Below, in pieces: positions 48,579 through 60,260 of a stretch of DNA of 64,000 bases. The position numbers and the translations under genes were made by a program. The stretch's first letter is position 1; every line of letters starts with the position of its first letter. Origin of the DNA: Arthrobotrys musiformis (taxonomy: Eukaryota; Ascomycota; Orbiliomycetes; Orbiliales; Orbiliaceae); contig JAVHJL010000008.1 in assembly GCA_036971715.1 (NCBI GenBank), positions 2,294,001 to 2,358,000 on the forward strand. Reading direction: 5' to 3'. A model generated the notes under the pieces. That model was given only the letters and a program-made list of their open reading frames with translations, was not told the DNA's origin and did no database searches.

Positions 48579-49594
48579 TGTTTCGACTTTTTCTTCTTCT
48601 TTTTTGAATTAAGAAAGGAAATGTATCTTGATGAAGGTGTAAAAGTGGGTATTGGGTTGAGTTCTGTTGTATTTTGGGTAGCTATACACGTAGTTTAGGG
48701 ATTATGCCGTCTAGCGCCAGCTAGCTATGGTATGATTTGTACGGAGAATTCTATGATCGGATTCCAAGGCTGTTTGGTGGGTGTAAGGAACTCGTGATAT
48801 TTAGCAAGAGGGGTTTTGATTTTGGTTCATTATGAACGTACTAATTGGCCCTGAGCATAGGTCCTCGAGCTACCCAGCCTTATGTCCCAATTTCACCACT
48901 ATTGGATCTGCGACAACGACTTTCTGCACCGATCATCATGATGCGCTTAAAAGAAGTGGGTATCTGGGTAATCACCTTCGGTCATGCGAGGGCAGACGCG
49001 TATGCACATTCACTATCATGATTCGCAAGTTCGCATGAGGTGGGTGCTGACTCTGCGAACGATCTAATTCATGCCTAAAGAACGGTATATTAATGGCCAA
49101 ATCTCATCATACTCCATTTATATTATCTTTCAGTTTAAAAGTACATAAGAAAAAGGGAACATAATCAAATATCCAGAGAATAAGAAACCCCCCGCACGTA
49201 GAAGGATTAATGTAAAAGAGTTGAGTGTACCCTGTAGCATATAAGTATAGAGGAGAAAAAAAAGTATACCACCATGTTGCCAATTGGGGATTTTTTTTTC
49301 AGGGTTTTTCTAAAGAAACAAAAAAAGACGAAAAACGAAACCCCTCCCGGTAACAGATCCAGTAAAAATATAAAAGGACGACCCAGAAAAAAAGACATCT
49401 AACAAGGTGACTGTCGTGGAGCGAAAAGACGAAAAATGACCGTGTGATATACAAAAGAAAAGGAGAAAGAAGGAAGGCGATTTGTATTGCGACACCGTGT
49501 GAAGGAATATGCATGGCCTTTTTGTGAATGCTGATAGAAGAGATAATCATTTCAGACCGGAAAACTGGTATCTGGAACGAAATTTTGTTTCTAC
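48579..49594. other. intergenic region between the F-box-type gene and LETM1
   Basis: Upstream flank of the 48.6 kb gene and 3' flank of the LETM1 gene. It is A-rich and GAAAAA-rich at 49,140-49,470. No gene was seen. Confidence 0.45.
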
Positions 49595-51296
49595 TTATTT
49601 CTTCTCAACTTCCACCTTCTTTCCCTCTTCGGTGCCCTCGTGCCTCTCGGTAGCCTCTGCTAGCTCTTCATTGGCCTTAGCGGCTTCGGCGGCTTCAGCT
49701 CCACTGCCCTCTTCCTTGGCCTTCTGTTCGGGCTTCTCGTCAATATCCTGGTCAAGTCTCTTGCTGACTCTTCCACCGCCGATTTCCTCGCTCTGTATAT
49801 TTTCCTCCTCAATCAACTCCTGTTGCTCTTTCAGCACCTCCAGTCTTTGCTTATTGGTTGCTGCACCCTCGCCGCTCATCAAATCCAATTCGACTTCGTG
49901 GTAGAGTTCCTCTGGAATGCCACTCAAAACAGCAGTAAGTGCGTCGTAGTGGCTTTCAATCTCATCGCCCTTACCCTCAGCGTAGACATACGCATTGGAT
50001 AGGACTAGAAGGGTCGATGGAATACCGTGCTTAAGCCTCAAATCCAACCAGGTCTGTAGATCCTCTCTTAACCTTGATGGGCTGACACCGTATGTCCTCA
50101 TACCACGGCTAGCACAGGCGGTTTGTAATTCCGGGACGCTCAAGCTGTTCACACCCTCCAAAAAGATGGCCTTGTCGTCGCGTTTGATCTGTCTCATACG
50201 ATGACGAATTGTGTAACGGAGCATCATGTCGGTTCCGAAGGCGTTGAGGTTCATGTACCTACACATCGCCACGAGCTGCGGACGACTCAAGTTGTCGAGA
50301 GTTAAATCGTCCTTGAAGGTCTTGCAGACGTTGATAACGTCTTGATGTGTTGGTTTCTCGCCGCTGCTCTTTAGCTTTCTGAAGAATTCGGTGAATTCTT
50401 CGGTCCCTCTTGTCGCTAACGAGAGAGGGAGACCGGATTCTTGCAAGGTAGTTCGGAGGAAGTCGGAAACATCCTTACGCGTCGCTCGGAGGATTTTGTT
50501 CTTTCGTTCTTTATCCTTTGCGCCTTCATAGGTCGAAGGAAGCATATTTGGGAAGAGTTTGATGGCAACGGGAAGGAGAAGTTCTGCGAACGGGACGATG
50601 ACGAAGACTGAAAATGGAACCAACCGAACGATATCCTGAACCGTTCGCTGTAACTGTCGGTGCTCTCGTCTCGAAAGTTCGTATCCTGCGGCCATTTTGA
50701 CGACTAGCTTTGTGGAAATCTTGATTTCTGTGCCGAGAAGCTTTGTTCCGTCCCAATAATGATTCGCCTCCTTCTTCACCTTCTGCCACAAGGTGAGTTT
50801 ATCACCTTCCTTTTTCTTCTCTTTCTCAATTTCTTTCTTTTCATCCTTCGCCGATAGTCCTTCTTCAGCCTTCGATTCAGCAGCTACTGGTGATTGCGAG
50901 TTCCCGTCAGGAGATGATGTTATGTCGGAATCTTTCGCCAGGGATTTGTTTGTCGGCTGCGGAGCGGATGCCTGGGAAGGCTTCACAGGCGCCTTATCGC
51001 GAGGAAGCGGCTTCTGGGCCTGCTTTGCATTGAAACCGGGAGGCGGACCAGATGGAATAGAGCCATGAGGCGATGTCTCAGTGGATAGGAGACGGCTATG
51101 TGGAACCGAGATTGCGATCGCTCGGAGGTAATGTGGGTTCCGTTGGATTGTTCGACGGAGAATGTGTGCTATTTCCATCGTTAGTTCAAACAATGCTCCA
51201 AGATATTCGGTAGGAAAGGTTCTCAGCTTGCTCACCATTGGTTGTAAGAAGGGATCTCTGGGTGAGAACCAGTCTCGCAGAGAGATGGGAAGACAT
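49595..51296 (-). CDS. MDM38: LETM1/Mdm38 family mitochondrial inner-membrane protein
   Basis: Minus-strand exons 51236-51296 and 49595-51168 (intron GTGAGC...ATAG) give 544 residues. The splice adds the true start MSSHLSARLVLTQRSLLTTN, a basic, hydroxylated presequence. Mdm38/LETM1 supports K+/H+ exchange in the inner membrane and binds mitochondrial ribosomes for insertion of translated proteins. Features: an Ala/Pro-rich and charged linker (~50-145), LTLWQKVKKEANHYWDGTKLLG leading into the single membrane helix (about residues 203-226, LVPFSVFVIVPFAELLLPVA), then the ribosome-binding domain with NLSRPQLVAMCRYMNLNAFG and RGMRTYGVSPSRLREDLQTW, and a Glu-rich coiled-coil tail. Fungi may have two paralogues (MDM38, YLH47); the symbol marks the family rather than proven orthology. 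Confidence 0.92.
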
Positions 51297-52818
51297 GGCT
51301 AGCCTCTGTTAATTTTTACCCGTGAAAAAATTACAAAATAACCTTCGGCGACTCTTTCAATGCCCTCCTACGAAAACCCAAGATAACTATGAGTGAGATC
51401 GGGAGGGAGAAGAAAGTGTCGGTAAGCGTCGGCGGAGAAGTCGGTAGAGACGATTTGGTGTGAAGAAAGTCAGCGAGAAAGAAAGGGAGTGACGCAAATT
51501 TGGTATTTCGCTAGCGCAGGGAAGCTGTTGAGCTGTTCAGCTGCCTTTCAACTTGTCCGGTCAAACGCCGATTAAAAATGGAAAAAATCGGATAGCAGGG
51601 GAAAAATATCGTCGACAGCTGGAAAAGTTACGAAAGTTGAAGTTCTGGTGATGGCGAATTGCGGTATGATCGAAGTAATTAAAAGGGTGAAATTGGGATT
51701 GGGGAAAAGGGAGGGAGATGTGCAAGAAAGAGAGTAGGAAAGAGAGGCTTTACTTAAAGTGGTCGGGGATAAGGGCTTATGTCCGACTTTAAATTAAGAA
51801 ATTTGACGGATTCGAGGCGACGTTCCTGGAAACTTTCGAAACGTCAGAGTTTAAGTTTAATTTTGGCTTCGAATTCCTAACTTCTGAATTCAATCTGACT
51901 GAATTGAACACGCCAGCGAGGAATTCCGGACCAGCGAAAGCATACAAGTTATTATAGGAATTTTCAGCATGTGAATAGCACCACTAGTGGACGATACTAA
52001 CAACGAAAAATTCTGAATCCGGACCGTCGAACAACGTTAACATGCACTCGATCGGTTCTGGGCTTAGCCTTACAGAGATTTCTTTGCGGTTTAAACCTGG
52101 TCTGCCAGCGTGTCGGAAGTCTGCGGGATTCGACCTTTTTTTTTTTTTTTTTTTTTTTCTCCCGTTCGCCACCGACCGATTGCTTTACATGTATACATCG
52201 ATTCACTATCTGTTGGGCGTGGGAAAAAGGGGAGTCGACGGTACTTTCGGTACTTTCATATGAAGACTAGCGTGTCCGGCACGTCCCAACATCTGCAAGT
52301 GCCATTGGAGACAATCCTTCCTCGGAAACTGCTGACAAAGTAGTGCGCTGTCGAGATCTGATTCACTGACTATAGTATAAAACCAGCATGTCTCGAGGAA
52401 GAGATTCTAAAAGCGGGGTAAATACTTGAGCAATTGAGTGTAGATAGACTGTAAACTGTTCGTTTTGATATCAGATTCGAGGTTCAAATTACCATTAAAG
52501 TATGGCTGCATGCAGCGTTAACATGTTAACGTACATATAACGTGCATGACAGAATTGGTTTCCATCTGTGCTGGTTCGAAGGCAGCGGGCAGCATTGACA
52601 GGTAAGTGAGCAATGTGAGTATAATGAATTCAATGCATAGATGCATGCACCGCTGACGACACCCCGGTCTCTTTTGTCCTTCCTTCGAGCAAGAACTATC
52701 GAGCTACTTGAGGATTTTATTGGTTCACTTTTTCGATTTTTTAAATTGTTCTTTGGATGTTCTAGAAGGGACTTGCATTCCTTATCGATAAAGAAATCGG
52801 GGTGTACGTAAGTTCAAA
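51297..52818. other. intergenic region upstream of LETM1
   Basis: Promoter side of the LETM1 gene. It has a 23-base T run at 52,136-52,158 and a palindromic patch (GTTAACATGTTAAC) near 52,517. No coding sequence is supported. Confidence 0.45.
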
Positions 52819-53145
52819 TCAAGTTGTTTCGGAATTGCTATTTGAAGTCAATCGGACTCGAATGGGGCCCTTCACTCTGATGAATTCCGGCGGCCCTGCC
52901 TCGACACCCGCTGGCATGACGACTTTCCCTTTCTGAAGTACTTCCAAGATTCCCGCATCTCTCAGCCGGTATACAATATCTCTAGTTGGGTCCATGTAGT
53001 CCAGCCAAGTGCCAGAGTCGATTTTTCCGCCCTTTTCCAGTGTTCTTGGGATCTCGGACGGGCAGAGTGTACTTTCGGGGTTCTTGTCGTGTCTTCGTTG
53101 GAGTAGTTCCATTAGTCTTTCCTCCAGCAACTTTGCTGCCATCAT
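52819..53145 (-). CDS. DUF3253 family small protein
   Basis: A single exon of 108 residues, ATG at 53,145 (a second ATG follows immediately). The family is a small winged-helix-like fold of unknown function found in bacteria and fungi. Matching features are an N-terminal helix (LLEERLMELLQRR), STLCPSEIPRTLEKG (~25-39), a central helix MDPTRDIVYRLRDAGILEVLQKGK, and the closing EFIRVKGPIRVRL. The CPSE motif and the KGPIR ending are the family's most recognisable parts. There is no signal peptide or membrane segment. Confidence 0.8.
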   Translation of the reverse strand: MMAAKLLEERLMELLQRRHDKNPESTLCPSEIPRTLEKGGKIDSGTWLDYMDPTRDIVYRLRDAGILEVLQKGKVVMPAGVEAGPPEFIRVKGPIRVRLTSNSNSETT

Positions 53146-53768
53146 ATCAGCTCCGATACATGTATCTCAAGTTTGGAGATGTAATAAATACTCCGACGAG
53201 CTTCCCCAACTCGTAATCTTCCAGAATATTGAATATTTCAGACCAATAAGAACGCAATTAATGCAATTGCAATTTGTGCCTGCATAATATTGTTTTTCAA
53301 CCAGGGATCAGAGCGATTTTTAGCCTAGTCATTAGCTTGGTTAGTCTAATCACACGCTAAAAACCCCATCAAACGCCCTCTCGTGATGCCGAATCTCTGC
53401 CCCAAATTCGAATTGAATTCCCCCACCTTTGTTCCCCGTGGTTTCATTCCGGGTATATTACTTACTTTATTTACTCTCCACATAAAAATGGCGAGGACGC
53501 ATAAAGTCCGACGGCGATAGCCAGCCCACCTCTTCTTATCTGCGGTTGTTTTTCGAATATATAAGCATTCAGCACTGGAATCGGTCGACGGAGTTAATTG
53601 ATTAGAATATAATTCGATTTATATACCATTAATTCCTAGAGTCCTCGCTTCGATCACCGAATTGCGCCAAGACCGGACCGCACCGCCGCCAAATCCAACA
53701 TTAAAGTCAAAACTCCACTCGACCCCAACGTCTCTTCAGGTCATATATATATATAAGTCACCCCACAA
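53146..53768. promoter_or_regulatory. divergent intergenic promoter region, DUF3253 gene / adenylate kinase
   Basis: The two start codons face apart across 623 bases. A TATATATATATAAG stretch lies near 53,743-53,756, only about 15-25 bases before the adenylate kinase ATG. No other element was recognised. Confidence 0.45.
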
Positions 53769-54607
53769 ATGAGGCCCTTCTCTCGTGCCGCCCGAATCAT
53801 TATGGTCGGCGCCCCAGGCGCTGGCAAAGGCACTCAGGCAGCACGTCTGCTCAAGGCCTTTCCAAGCCTCAAGGCACTCTCCAGTGGCGACATTCTCCGC
53901 GACAATGTCGCTCGGAGCACCGAAATTGGTATGCTAACCCCTTCCTTCGGTGTATATCACCCCTCCCACCATTAAAATCTCAGCGGGAACATTTCGCTAA
54001 TTATATTGGGGTAATTGAATAAAAATAGGTCAGCAGGCAGCGACATATATGTCCTCCGGTTCTCTGGTCCCAGATACCATAATGTCCCGGCTGATCCTCT
54101 CGTCCCTCCCTCCATCACCGCAATCCTACATCCTCGACGGATTTCCCCGAACCCGTCCTCAAGCCGAGTCTCTCACGGAAGCCGGCGTGGACGTAAATTT
54201 TGTAGTAAATCTCGACGTTCCGCATTCTGTTATTCTAGACAGGATAGCGAACAGATGGGTTCATCCGGGTAGTGGGCGGGTTTATAACTTGACATATTCA
54301 CCACCCAAAGTGGAGGGGATTGATGATATTACCGGAGAGAAGCTGGTTAGGAGGGTGGATGATGATCCCGTATGTTATTTCTTTACTCTTTTTTGGTACT
54401 TGAGGACTGCGGTGGGTCGGTGTACCAGTATGCTAATACATCTGCGGGTAGGAAACGTTCAAAGTACGACTAGAAAAATACGAAGAAAAAACCGGTCCTT
54501 TGATGGAGTTCTATAAAGAGAAAGGTGTAGTATGGACTGTCAGCGGAAAGACTAGTGATGAGATAACACCGAAGCTACTAGAGGAAGTCGCTAGACGGTT
54601 TGGATAG
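53769..54607 (+). CDS. ADK2: adenylate kinase, mitochondrial GTP:AMP type (Adk2-like)
   Basis: Exons 53769-53928, 54029-54369 and 54452-54607 encode 218 residues; all three joins are in phase. The enzyme moves phosphate between NTP and AMP, balancing mitochondrial nucleotides. The P-loop is GAPGAGKGT (14-22), the NMP-binding region has LSSGDILRDNV, and YILDGFPRTRPQAE is the classic DGFPR motif. The LID starts NRWVHPGSGRVYNLTYSPPK and lacks zinc-binding cysteines, as is usual in the ADK2/AK3 branch. The C-terminus has the catalytic-fold arginine region RLEKYEEKTGPLMEFY. The basic, short N-terminus (MRPFSRAARI) could act as an uncleaved targeting signal. Confidence 0.93.
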
Positions 54608-55129
54608 ACGCTCGGCTTATACCACTGCACTACATATATATAATCCATTAGACATGTGGAGTTATGTTGAAGACGGTTCGACCCCGGAGCCCCCTTGTGA
54701 CTTGTAAATACAACTTGCATTTGCCTTGCACCCAAAGCTGGAAGCGCTTGCGTACATATCTATAGCCGTTGCTTATTTTTAATGTCGATTTGTATAATTT
54801 AAAGAGTGCTTGGAGCTACTGACTCATCAAAACTAGATTGAAGGACTAACCTATGTACAATAAATACAACTATCTGTCGAAATAAGGCCGTGGCCTTGTC
54901 TCGTATACCAGAGCTGGCCGAAGCCATGGCCCCCGAACTGAACTATAATAAAAACGCAATCTTGCATCCAATTCATCACGAAATCCCATCCCAAAACACC
55001 AATATTACGCCAAATTCCGCCTTCGAAGCTTCAGACCGAACAATATGTACACCCCCCTTCCCCTTGCGACAATACTAAGTCCCACCCCTTCTTCGCTCTG
55101 AGCCCCCCTGCATACGGAGATCTTGAGAA
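54608..55129. other. convergent 3' intergenic region (adenylate kinase / glycosyltransferase)
   Basis: It contains one short direct-repeat-flanked element (54,886-54,931). A GGTTCGACCCC stretch near 54,676 resembles a tRNA B box but has no matching tRNA. Confidence 0.5.
54886..54931 (-). repeat. short direct-repeat-flanked element, copy 6
   Basis: The flanks GGCCGTGGCC (54,886-54,895) and AGCCATGGCC (54,922-54,931) match at 8 of 10. On the minus strand the 26-base core ends GCTCTGGTATACGAGACAA, nearly the same as the 28.2 kb copy. Confidence 0.68.
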
Positions 55130-56341
55130 TCAACCATCTCTCCAAGTACTCTTAAAGTGATGAATTAAGAACGACGTTTCATCACCTCCAGAATTACTAT
55201 GCCCAACCCCAGGACTCCACCTATTCACTGGCAAAAACAATACATCCCCAAACACCTTTCCTTCTGTAATACCCGAATACTCCTCAAGTGGAACCTTCCT
55301 GCCCGTGATATCATTCACATATTCAAAAATAGTTTGCGTCCACCTAAATGGTCCCGTTGTATCCAAGATCTTCGTTTCGTTGTATTTAAGCCCCTTCACG
55401 GATTTGCTCTCCAACGCCTCGATATCCGCACGAACAGCTTCCTGAACAGATGTAATCATTCTCCTCAGGATCTCATGGCCGGGCTTGGCGTATATTGACC
55501 ACTGAAGAAACTGAATTCTTTGCGAAAACCCGGCATCGATGACCCATTTATCCGAATACTGAGTTTTGTTCAAGATATCCAACTCCATCCCCACAACGAT
55601 ATTGACATCCGTCTTTTTAACATCTGTAATATTCCCCATCGCTTGAGAAAGCCAGCCATCAATTGGCACCTGACACTCCGTATCGATATCAGAGTACAAT
55701 CCACCGGATTTGTAAGCAATAAGATACCGTAATAAGTCCGCCGCCAAAATCCTCTGCGGGAAGTTTTCGTATAGGTATACAATATACGGGTCGGTATGGT
55801 TGAATTCTTTGGTAACGTATTCCAGGGCGGATCTATCGGTTAAGAGCTCATATTCGTGGGTCGGATTGAGGCCGAGCCATGTCCGTTGACGGTTGAAAGT
55901 TTCCAGATCTGGTAAGGAGATGGTTTTCCAGGTTTGCCATATCTTCTGCGGGAGGCCTATTTTGGAGAGTTCCTTGGCTTGGCTGAGGAGTTGATCTCGA
56001 GACTTTTTTGTGGAAGGGTGGATCACACTTGGTGCGAAGTCTGGTGCTGGTTGTGTGTGAGGCACGGGAGGGGGCCGTGATGCTGATGATGGTATAAATG
56101 AGTGTCCAGCTGAATGTAGTTGAAGTAGTGGTAGATGCCACATGAATATAAAAAATAAAAGAACATTGAGAAATCCGATTATGGCTTGACGACGAGGTAG
56201 TCTGATACTAGAAAACCAGCCCGATGAAGAAGATGGCGATGCATGATTGGATTGTTTCAGGTCTTCATCATCCTTTTCGGAGTTTCGATAGATGGGGTTA
56301 TACATTCCACGAAATATTTCGCGCCGAAGGTCGGTGGCCAT
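55130..56341 (-). CDS. OCH1-like glycosyltransferase (GT32), type II membrane protein
   Basis: A single exon of 403 residues, ATG at 56,341. The topology is Golgi type II: a ~50-residue cytosolic tail, one membrane anchor (52-74, QAIIGFLNVLLFFIFMWHLP), a Pro/Ser-rich stem and a lumenal catalytic domain. That domain has IGLPQKIWQTWKT (start of the family), YLYENFPQRILAADLLRYLI and GGLYSDIDTECQVP with the DXD metal site (218-220), then TTGPFRWTQTIFEYV. GT32 members such as yeast Och1 add mannose to N-glycan cores or build sphingolipid head groups. Several OCH1-like paralogues are usual in Pezizomycotina, so the exact acceptor is not assigned. Confidence 0.87.
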   Translation of the reverse strand: MATDLRREIFRGMYNPIYRNSEKDDEDLKQSNHASPSSSSGWFSSIRLPRRQAIIGFLNVLLFFIFMWHLPLLQLHSAGHSFIPSSASRPPPVPHTQPAPDFAPSVIHPSTKKSRDQLLSQAKELSKIGLPQKIWQTWKTISLPDLETFNRQRTWLGLNPTHEYELLTDRSALEYVTKEFNHTDPYIVYLYENFPQRILAADLLRYLIAYKSGGLYSDIDTECQVPIDGWLSQAMGNITDVKKTDVNIVVGMELDILNKTQYSDKWVIDAGFSQRIQFLQWSIYAKPGHEILRRMITSVQEAVRADIEALESKSVKGLKYNETKILDTTGPFRWTQTIFEYVNDITGRKVPLEEYSGITEGKVFGDVLFLPVNRWSPGVGHSNSGGDETSFLIHHFKSTWRDG

Positions 56342-57798
56342 TTGCCGATTGAAGGTGAAGGATACCGATAGGCTTTATAGTAAAGCTATGAGCCTATAGT
56401 TTATAATAGCCCCAGAGATGTCTAAATCTGCAGCACTTTTAATGAAATTCTATCAAGGTCTCTACCGCTAAAATAAGCCGCCTAGCTTATTTGCAGGCTC
56501 CTAGAAGCCGTGATGCATAAGAGTCCGGAGTAAATTTTCATATATGATGGTAAAAAGATTATGAAGAATGGACGCGAGAGTCAAGGAAAGTCTTTGGCAT
56601 AGAATATAAACCTTCTAGAAGGAAAGTGTACAGCTATATACGTATACCAGCAAGCAAACCTTGGCCCGCCATCGATCTTTACATTGTCGATCATATATAT
56701 TCTTTTCTTCTTCGGAACCTTGGCTCGGGTTGGACTAACTTCAAGACAGCCGAAATTCGAAAAGCCCTCGGAATAAAGTAATCGATCATCCGTCGAACCG
56801 TTTCAGAAAATGGGATCCATATGGACCATGGAATAAAGAATATATCTTGCTTAGCTGCCCATACCGCCCGCGGGGCACCCAAAAGTATTGGGCTCTAGCA
56901 AGTGGATAAGTAACTAAACTGTGGATTCGTTTTTTTTCTTAAACGGCCCGGGCTCCTACCAGCGGGTCCAGTACCAATCAATGGCAGGGGGCTAATCCAG
57001 AAATCCAAAGCACTTGCGCAAATGGCGATATCTCGTCAAATCACCTAATAGTGTACATGTACGTTCATAGTAGTCCATCGATCACAAATTGCGCTAAAAT
57101 AATACTGTCCTTCTGGGCACTGTCCATGGCGTCCCACTTTGGAAAACTAGCCGGATGCACAGTCTGCACTGATTCGTCGACCGTCCCACCGTTGTCAGAG
57201 CCCCCAAAAATGTGTTACCAGCCACAAAAACACAGCAGAACGGGAAGTTCCTATACCTAGCTTGTTTATCCGAGAAAAAAATACCCTTGCTCCTGATGCA
57301 CCTCTGCTCTGCCGGTGTTATTATTCTCGCCGAGGATTTGACAGAAGCTATAACTTCGGTTTGGATATAACAGCCCGGGTTATATCGAACGAAGCCGCGT
57401 AATACTTTCCTGCGCCAAGTGTTAGAAAACAGACGAGGGTCGTTCCTTGTACTGCGTAGCTTCCTACAAAGCGGTGGATATCAATTAAAAATGTCGGTAA
57501 CCAGGCCAGAAGGTTTATCTCACTTTGTTCCTGGTTAACGGTAGATAAGATGACTAAACCCATGGGGACAGATTTTTTCATATCGGATGGTGATTCACCG
57601 GCCGGCTAAAAAATTCGGAGCATCGCCAGGTCAAAGTTTTCTGGGTACCTAATCCAGATCAATTTCATAAAAACTCCAGTTTGGGAGGAAACTAATGTGA
57701 TAGATACGTATGCATTGGCTTATCCTTTAATCTTCTCACCCGAATACGGTACCCGAATTATCTAATAGTCTATTTTCATTATAAAGTTTAAAGTTGAG

Positions 57799-57847
57799 GT
57801 CGCATGCAGACACAGTAGCATCTGGTTTACGAGACAAGTCGCATGCG
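57799..57847 (+). repeat. short direct-repeat-flanked element, copy 7
   Basis: GTCGCATGC at 57,799-57,807 recurs at 57,838-57,846 (9 of 10 as 10-mers). The 29-base core ends CATCTGGTTTACGAGACAA; its beginning (GACACAGTAG) is unlike other copies. Confidence 0.72.
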
Positions 57848-59164
57848 CATGCCAATTGATCTATATCGAGTGAGTCGAAGCTGGATGTCCTCAAAGCATT
57901 CCCATGGCATTGCGTAATGGGAATGCTAACAATGCCAACACAAAAAGGCTTCAGCCAAATATCACAATTTGAAGGCTGTTCTGAGACTATTTAAATTCAT
58001 GCTTGACTGTTTTGCCATTGCCGTCCCGTCTTGCCGTCGACTCGAGATTCTAGCGAATACGGCAGACCTTCACTATGGTAAGAAGCTGGTGCTAACATTG
58101 CCTCGATTTTTTTCCCCTTCTAGAATATCCGTCCGCTGTCGAGATTGAGATAAGCTTAAAGATTGTGATACAAGTGTAAGTCCAACACTTTTTGGAGCAT
58201 GCGAGGGACTGGACTGTCACACATGGCACCATGACAACCCGGCCCTGGCCTGTCCATCATCTGATGTTGTACAAGGCACCCCGGGTTACACACCCTTGCC
58301 CGTAGATGGTGGAAATTCCCGAACCACTACACCGATAATCATTTTTTGGATGTTTTCCAGGTTTTTGGAGTGTGCACAGTCGGTGGCGTATCAGTGCCTG
58401 GTTGCTGGCAAAAGCCAAAGAGAAACCCCTGGTTCAAAGCGTCTGATGAGGGTAGGTTTAGGCTATACTCCGTACATACATTCTCACCATCACATTGCGT
58501 GACTAGTCGACTCTGTATACGGCTTTGTGTGTATACATGTAGTGTGTGTGAAGATGTAGGCACATGCGCATGCTTCTAAACGAGGTCGCTAGGTGGTGTG
58601 TTTAATGCAGTATCATAGTCCCTCGAACACATCTGCGATATTCGAAAGTCGTTCTCGAGTGAGGCGTTCGGAATTATTACCCGTCTGACCTTGTGAAAAT
58701 TTCTTCGGGCTCGAGCTTTTCTCTCGGCTATAGAAGAATCAGCTGCTAGTATATATAACGAAATACGAGGCTTGTTACACGAAGGAGACTAGGCATACGG
58801 TATCTTTTATCACCTGACCTTTATGTACTCGTTTTTCCCCCCATTTCATGGGCTTGTGATTAGCATCGATATCTGGGATCCGGAGGCCCTAGGTAAATAT
58901 TGCTTTATCTCTATGTATATAAATAGGAACCAAATATCAAAGTCAAGGGCTTCGATAACGAGTATAGATGTTGGATCTTCACTGGTAGATTGATATCGAT
59001 GCCCACCCTATGCGATGTTCGAATATTCGCGACGAGGTGCTTGCTCTATGCAGCTTTTGTGTAGCCAAATTTTGTAAGGAGAACGAGAAAAGGCTTCTAT
59101 GACGGGTTTAAAATGAATTAACACTACTGTAGGATCTCATATCTGCACTATTACATGAGCACAT

Positions 59165-59201
59165 CTCGGTTGGAGTCTGGGTACGAGACAGCTCGGTTGG
59201 A
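59165..59201 (+). repeat. short direct-repeat-flanked element, copy 8 (perfect flanks)
   Basis: CTCGGTTGGA at 59,165-59,174 recurs exactly at 59,192-59,201. The core is only 17 bases, GTCTGGGTACGAGACAG, that is, the conserved end alone. Confidence 0.72.
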
Positions 59202-59384
59202 TATATTGCAACTTTCCCCTGGGCGAGGGTAATATCTCCTAAGCTACGCATTTGATACTAATACTTCCACAATCAGCATATAACAACGCCATAATACCCA
59301 CCAAAGTCGAATGCGAGTCACTTTAAAGAGAAGCACCACTGGCGTCGTGTATAGCACGCTTATGATTTTCCACATAAATATATG

Positions 59385-59740
59385 CCGACTTGGCCAGTGT
59401 TTCAAACTTGCATCGACGCGAGAGCTTGAGGGTGCTCCCCGCGGTCGTGTATGGGAGTTAGGTCCGAGAAAATGTTCTAGGTTTTGAATCGCACAGTCCG
59501 GAGTGCTCTAACAGAGTCGGAGACTTTTAAATGTAGGAATACTCCGTTTGAATATATCCTCCTAGGTCAAAATAAACCCGTGTGGCTGCTACCCGCTGTC
59601 CTCGACAAGGGAATGGTGCATGATGCAGTCGATAATTGGATGGAAAATGATCAGATGGGAACCGCCACCCAACGCAACAGATGCAAGTTAAGGGCTACAG
59701 GCTATAAGTGCACAATATTTTGGGCGGGTAGATGAGAGTA
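59385..59740 (+). repeat. diverged dispersed repeat, copy A
   Basis: Shares ordered similarity with 62,720-63,070: GGCCAGTGTTTCAAACTTGCA against GGCTAGTGTTTCAGACTTGCA, then a GTCGGAGA block followed by CTTCGTTTGAA-like sequence, then GGTGCATGATGCAGTCGATAA against GGTGCATACGGCCGATAA. No coding potential is conserved. It is probably an old duplication or transposon relic. Confidence 0.5.
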
Positions 59741-60224
59741 ATTGTTTCGCGCTGTTACTAGCCTCTATATGCAGTGTATAGAAAGTAATAAATAAACTTG
59801 TGTCGGATATGTCTGACGTTGCGTCTGGAAGCCTCGAAAGAAAGAAAGGGTTGCGGCCTTAAATGTATATTATTTTCTCTCTTTAAGGCTTCCCATTCGC
59901 TATAGTGCCACTATAGGCGGTGCATCCTCGAAATTTGATGTCCTGAATGTATGCAGGCTTGATCGATATGGAATTCGAAAAGAGAATTCTCTTTCCTAAG
60001 ATGCTTACCGCCAAATCAAGAATACATTTACTCGATTAAAACTTTGAGGGCTGGCGGCACTGGCCCCATTAGCTAGGGGATCGTTCCACTGACGTTCGAT
60101 GCATCTATGCGACCTCTGAGTCTCTCACAAAAGATTACACTCCAAATATCTATGGATGTATTTGACCTTAAACAGAGGAAACTTTATAAATTTACTAGCG
60201 GAAAGGAGTATTTTTTCTTCTTCT

Positions 60225-60226
<2 letters not shown>

Positions 60227-60259
<33 letters not shown>
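60227..60259. repeat. 33-base T homopolymer
   Basis: An uninterrupted T run preceded by TTCTTCTTC. Read on the minus strand it is a poly(A) tract followed by GAAGAAGAA. It could be a retroposed tail, but no flanking duplication was found. Confidence 0.9.

Positions 60260-60260
<1 letters not shown>

Noticed and set aside
54610..54700. Possible tRNA: GGTTCGACCCC looks like a B box and GTGGTATAAGC on the other strand like an A box
   Set aside because: The two boxes are on opposite strands, and no acceptor-stem pairing or anticodon arm could be formed.
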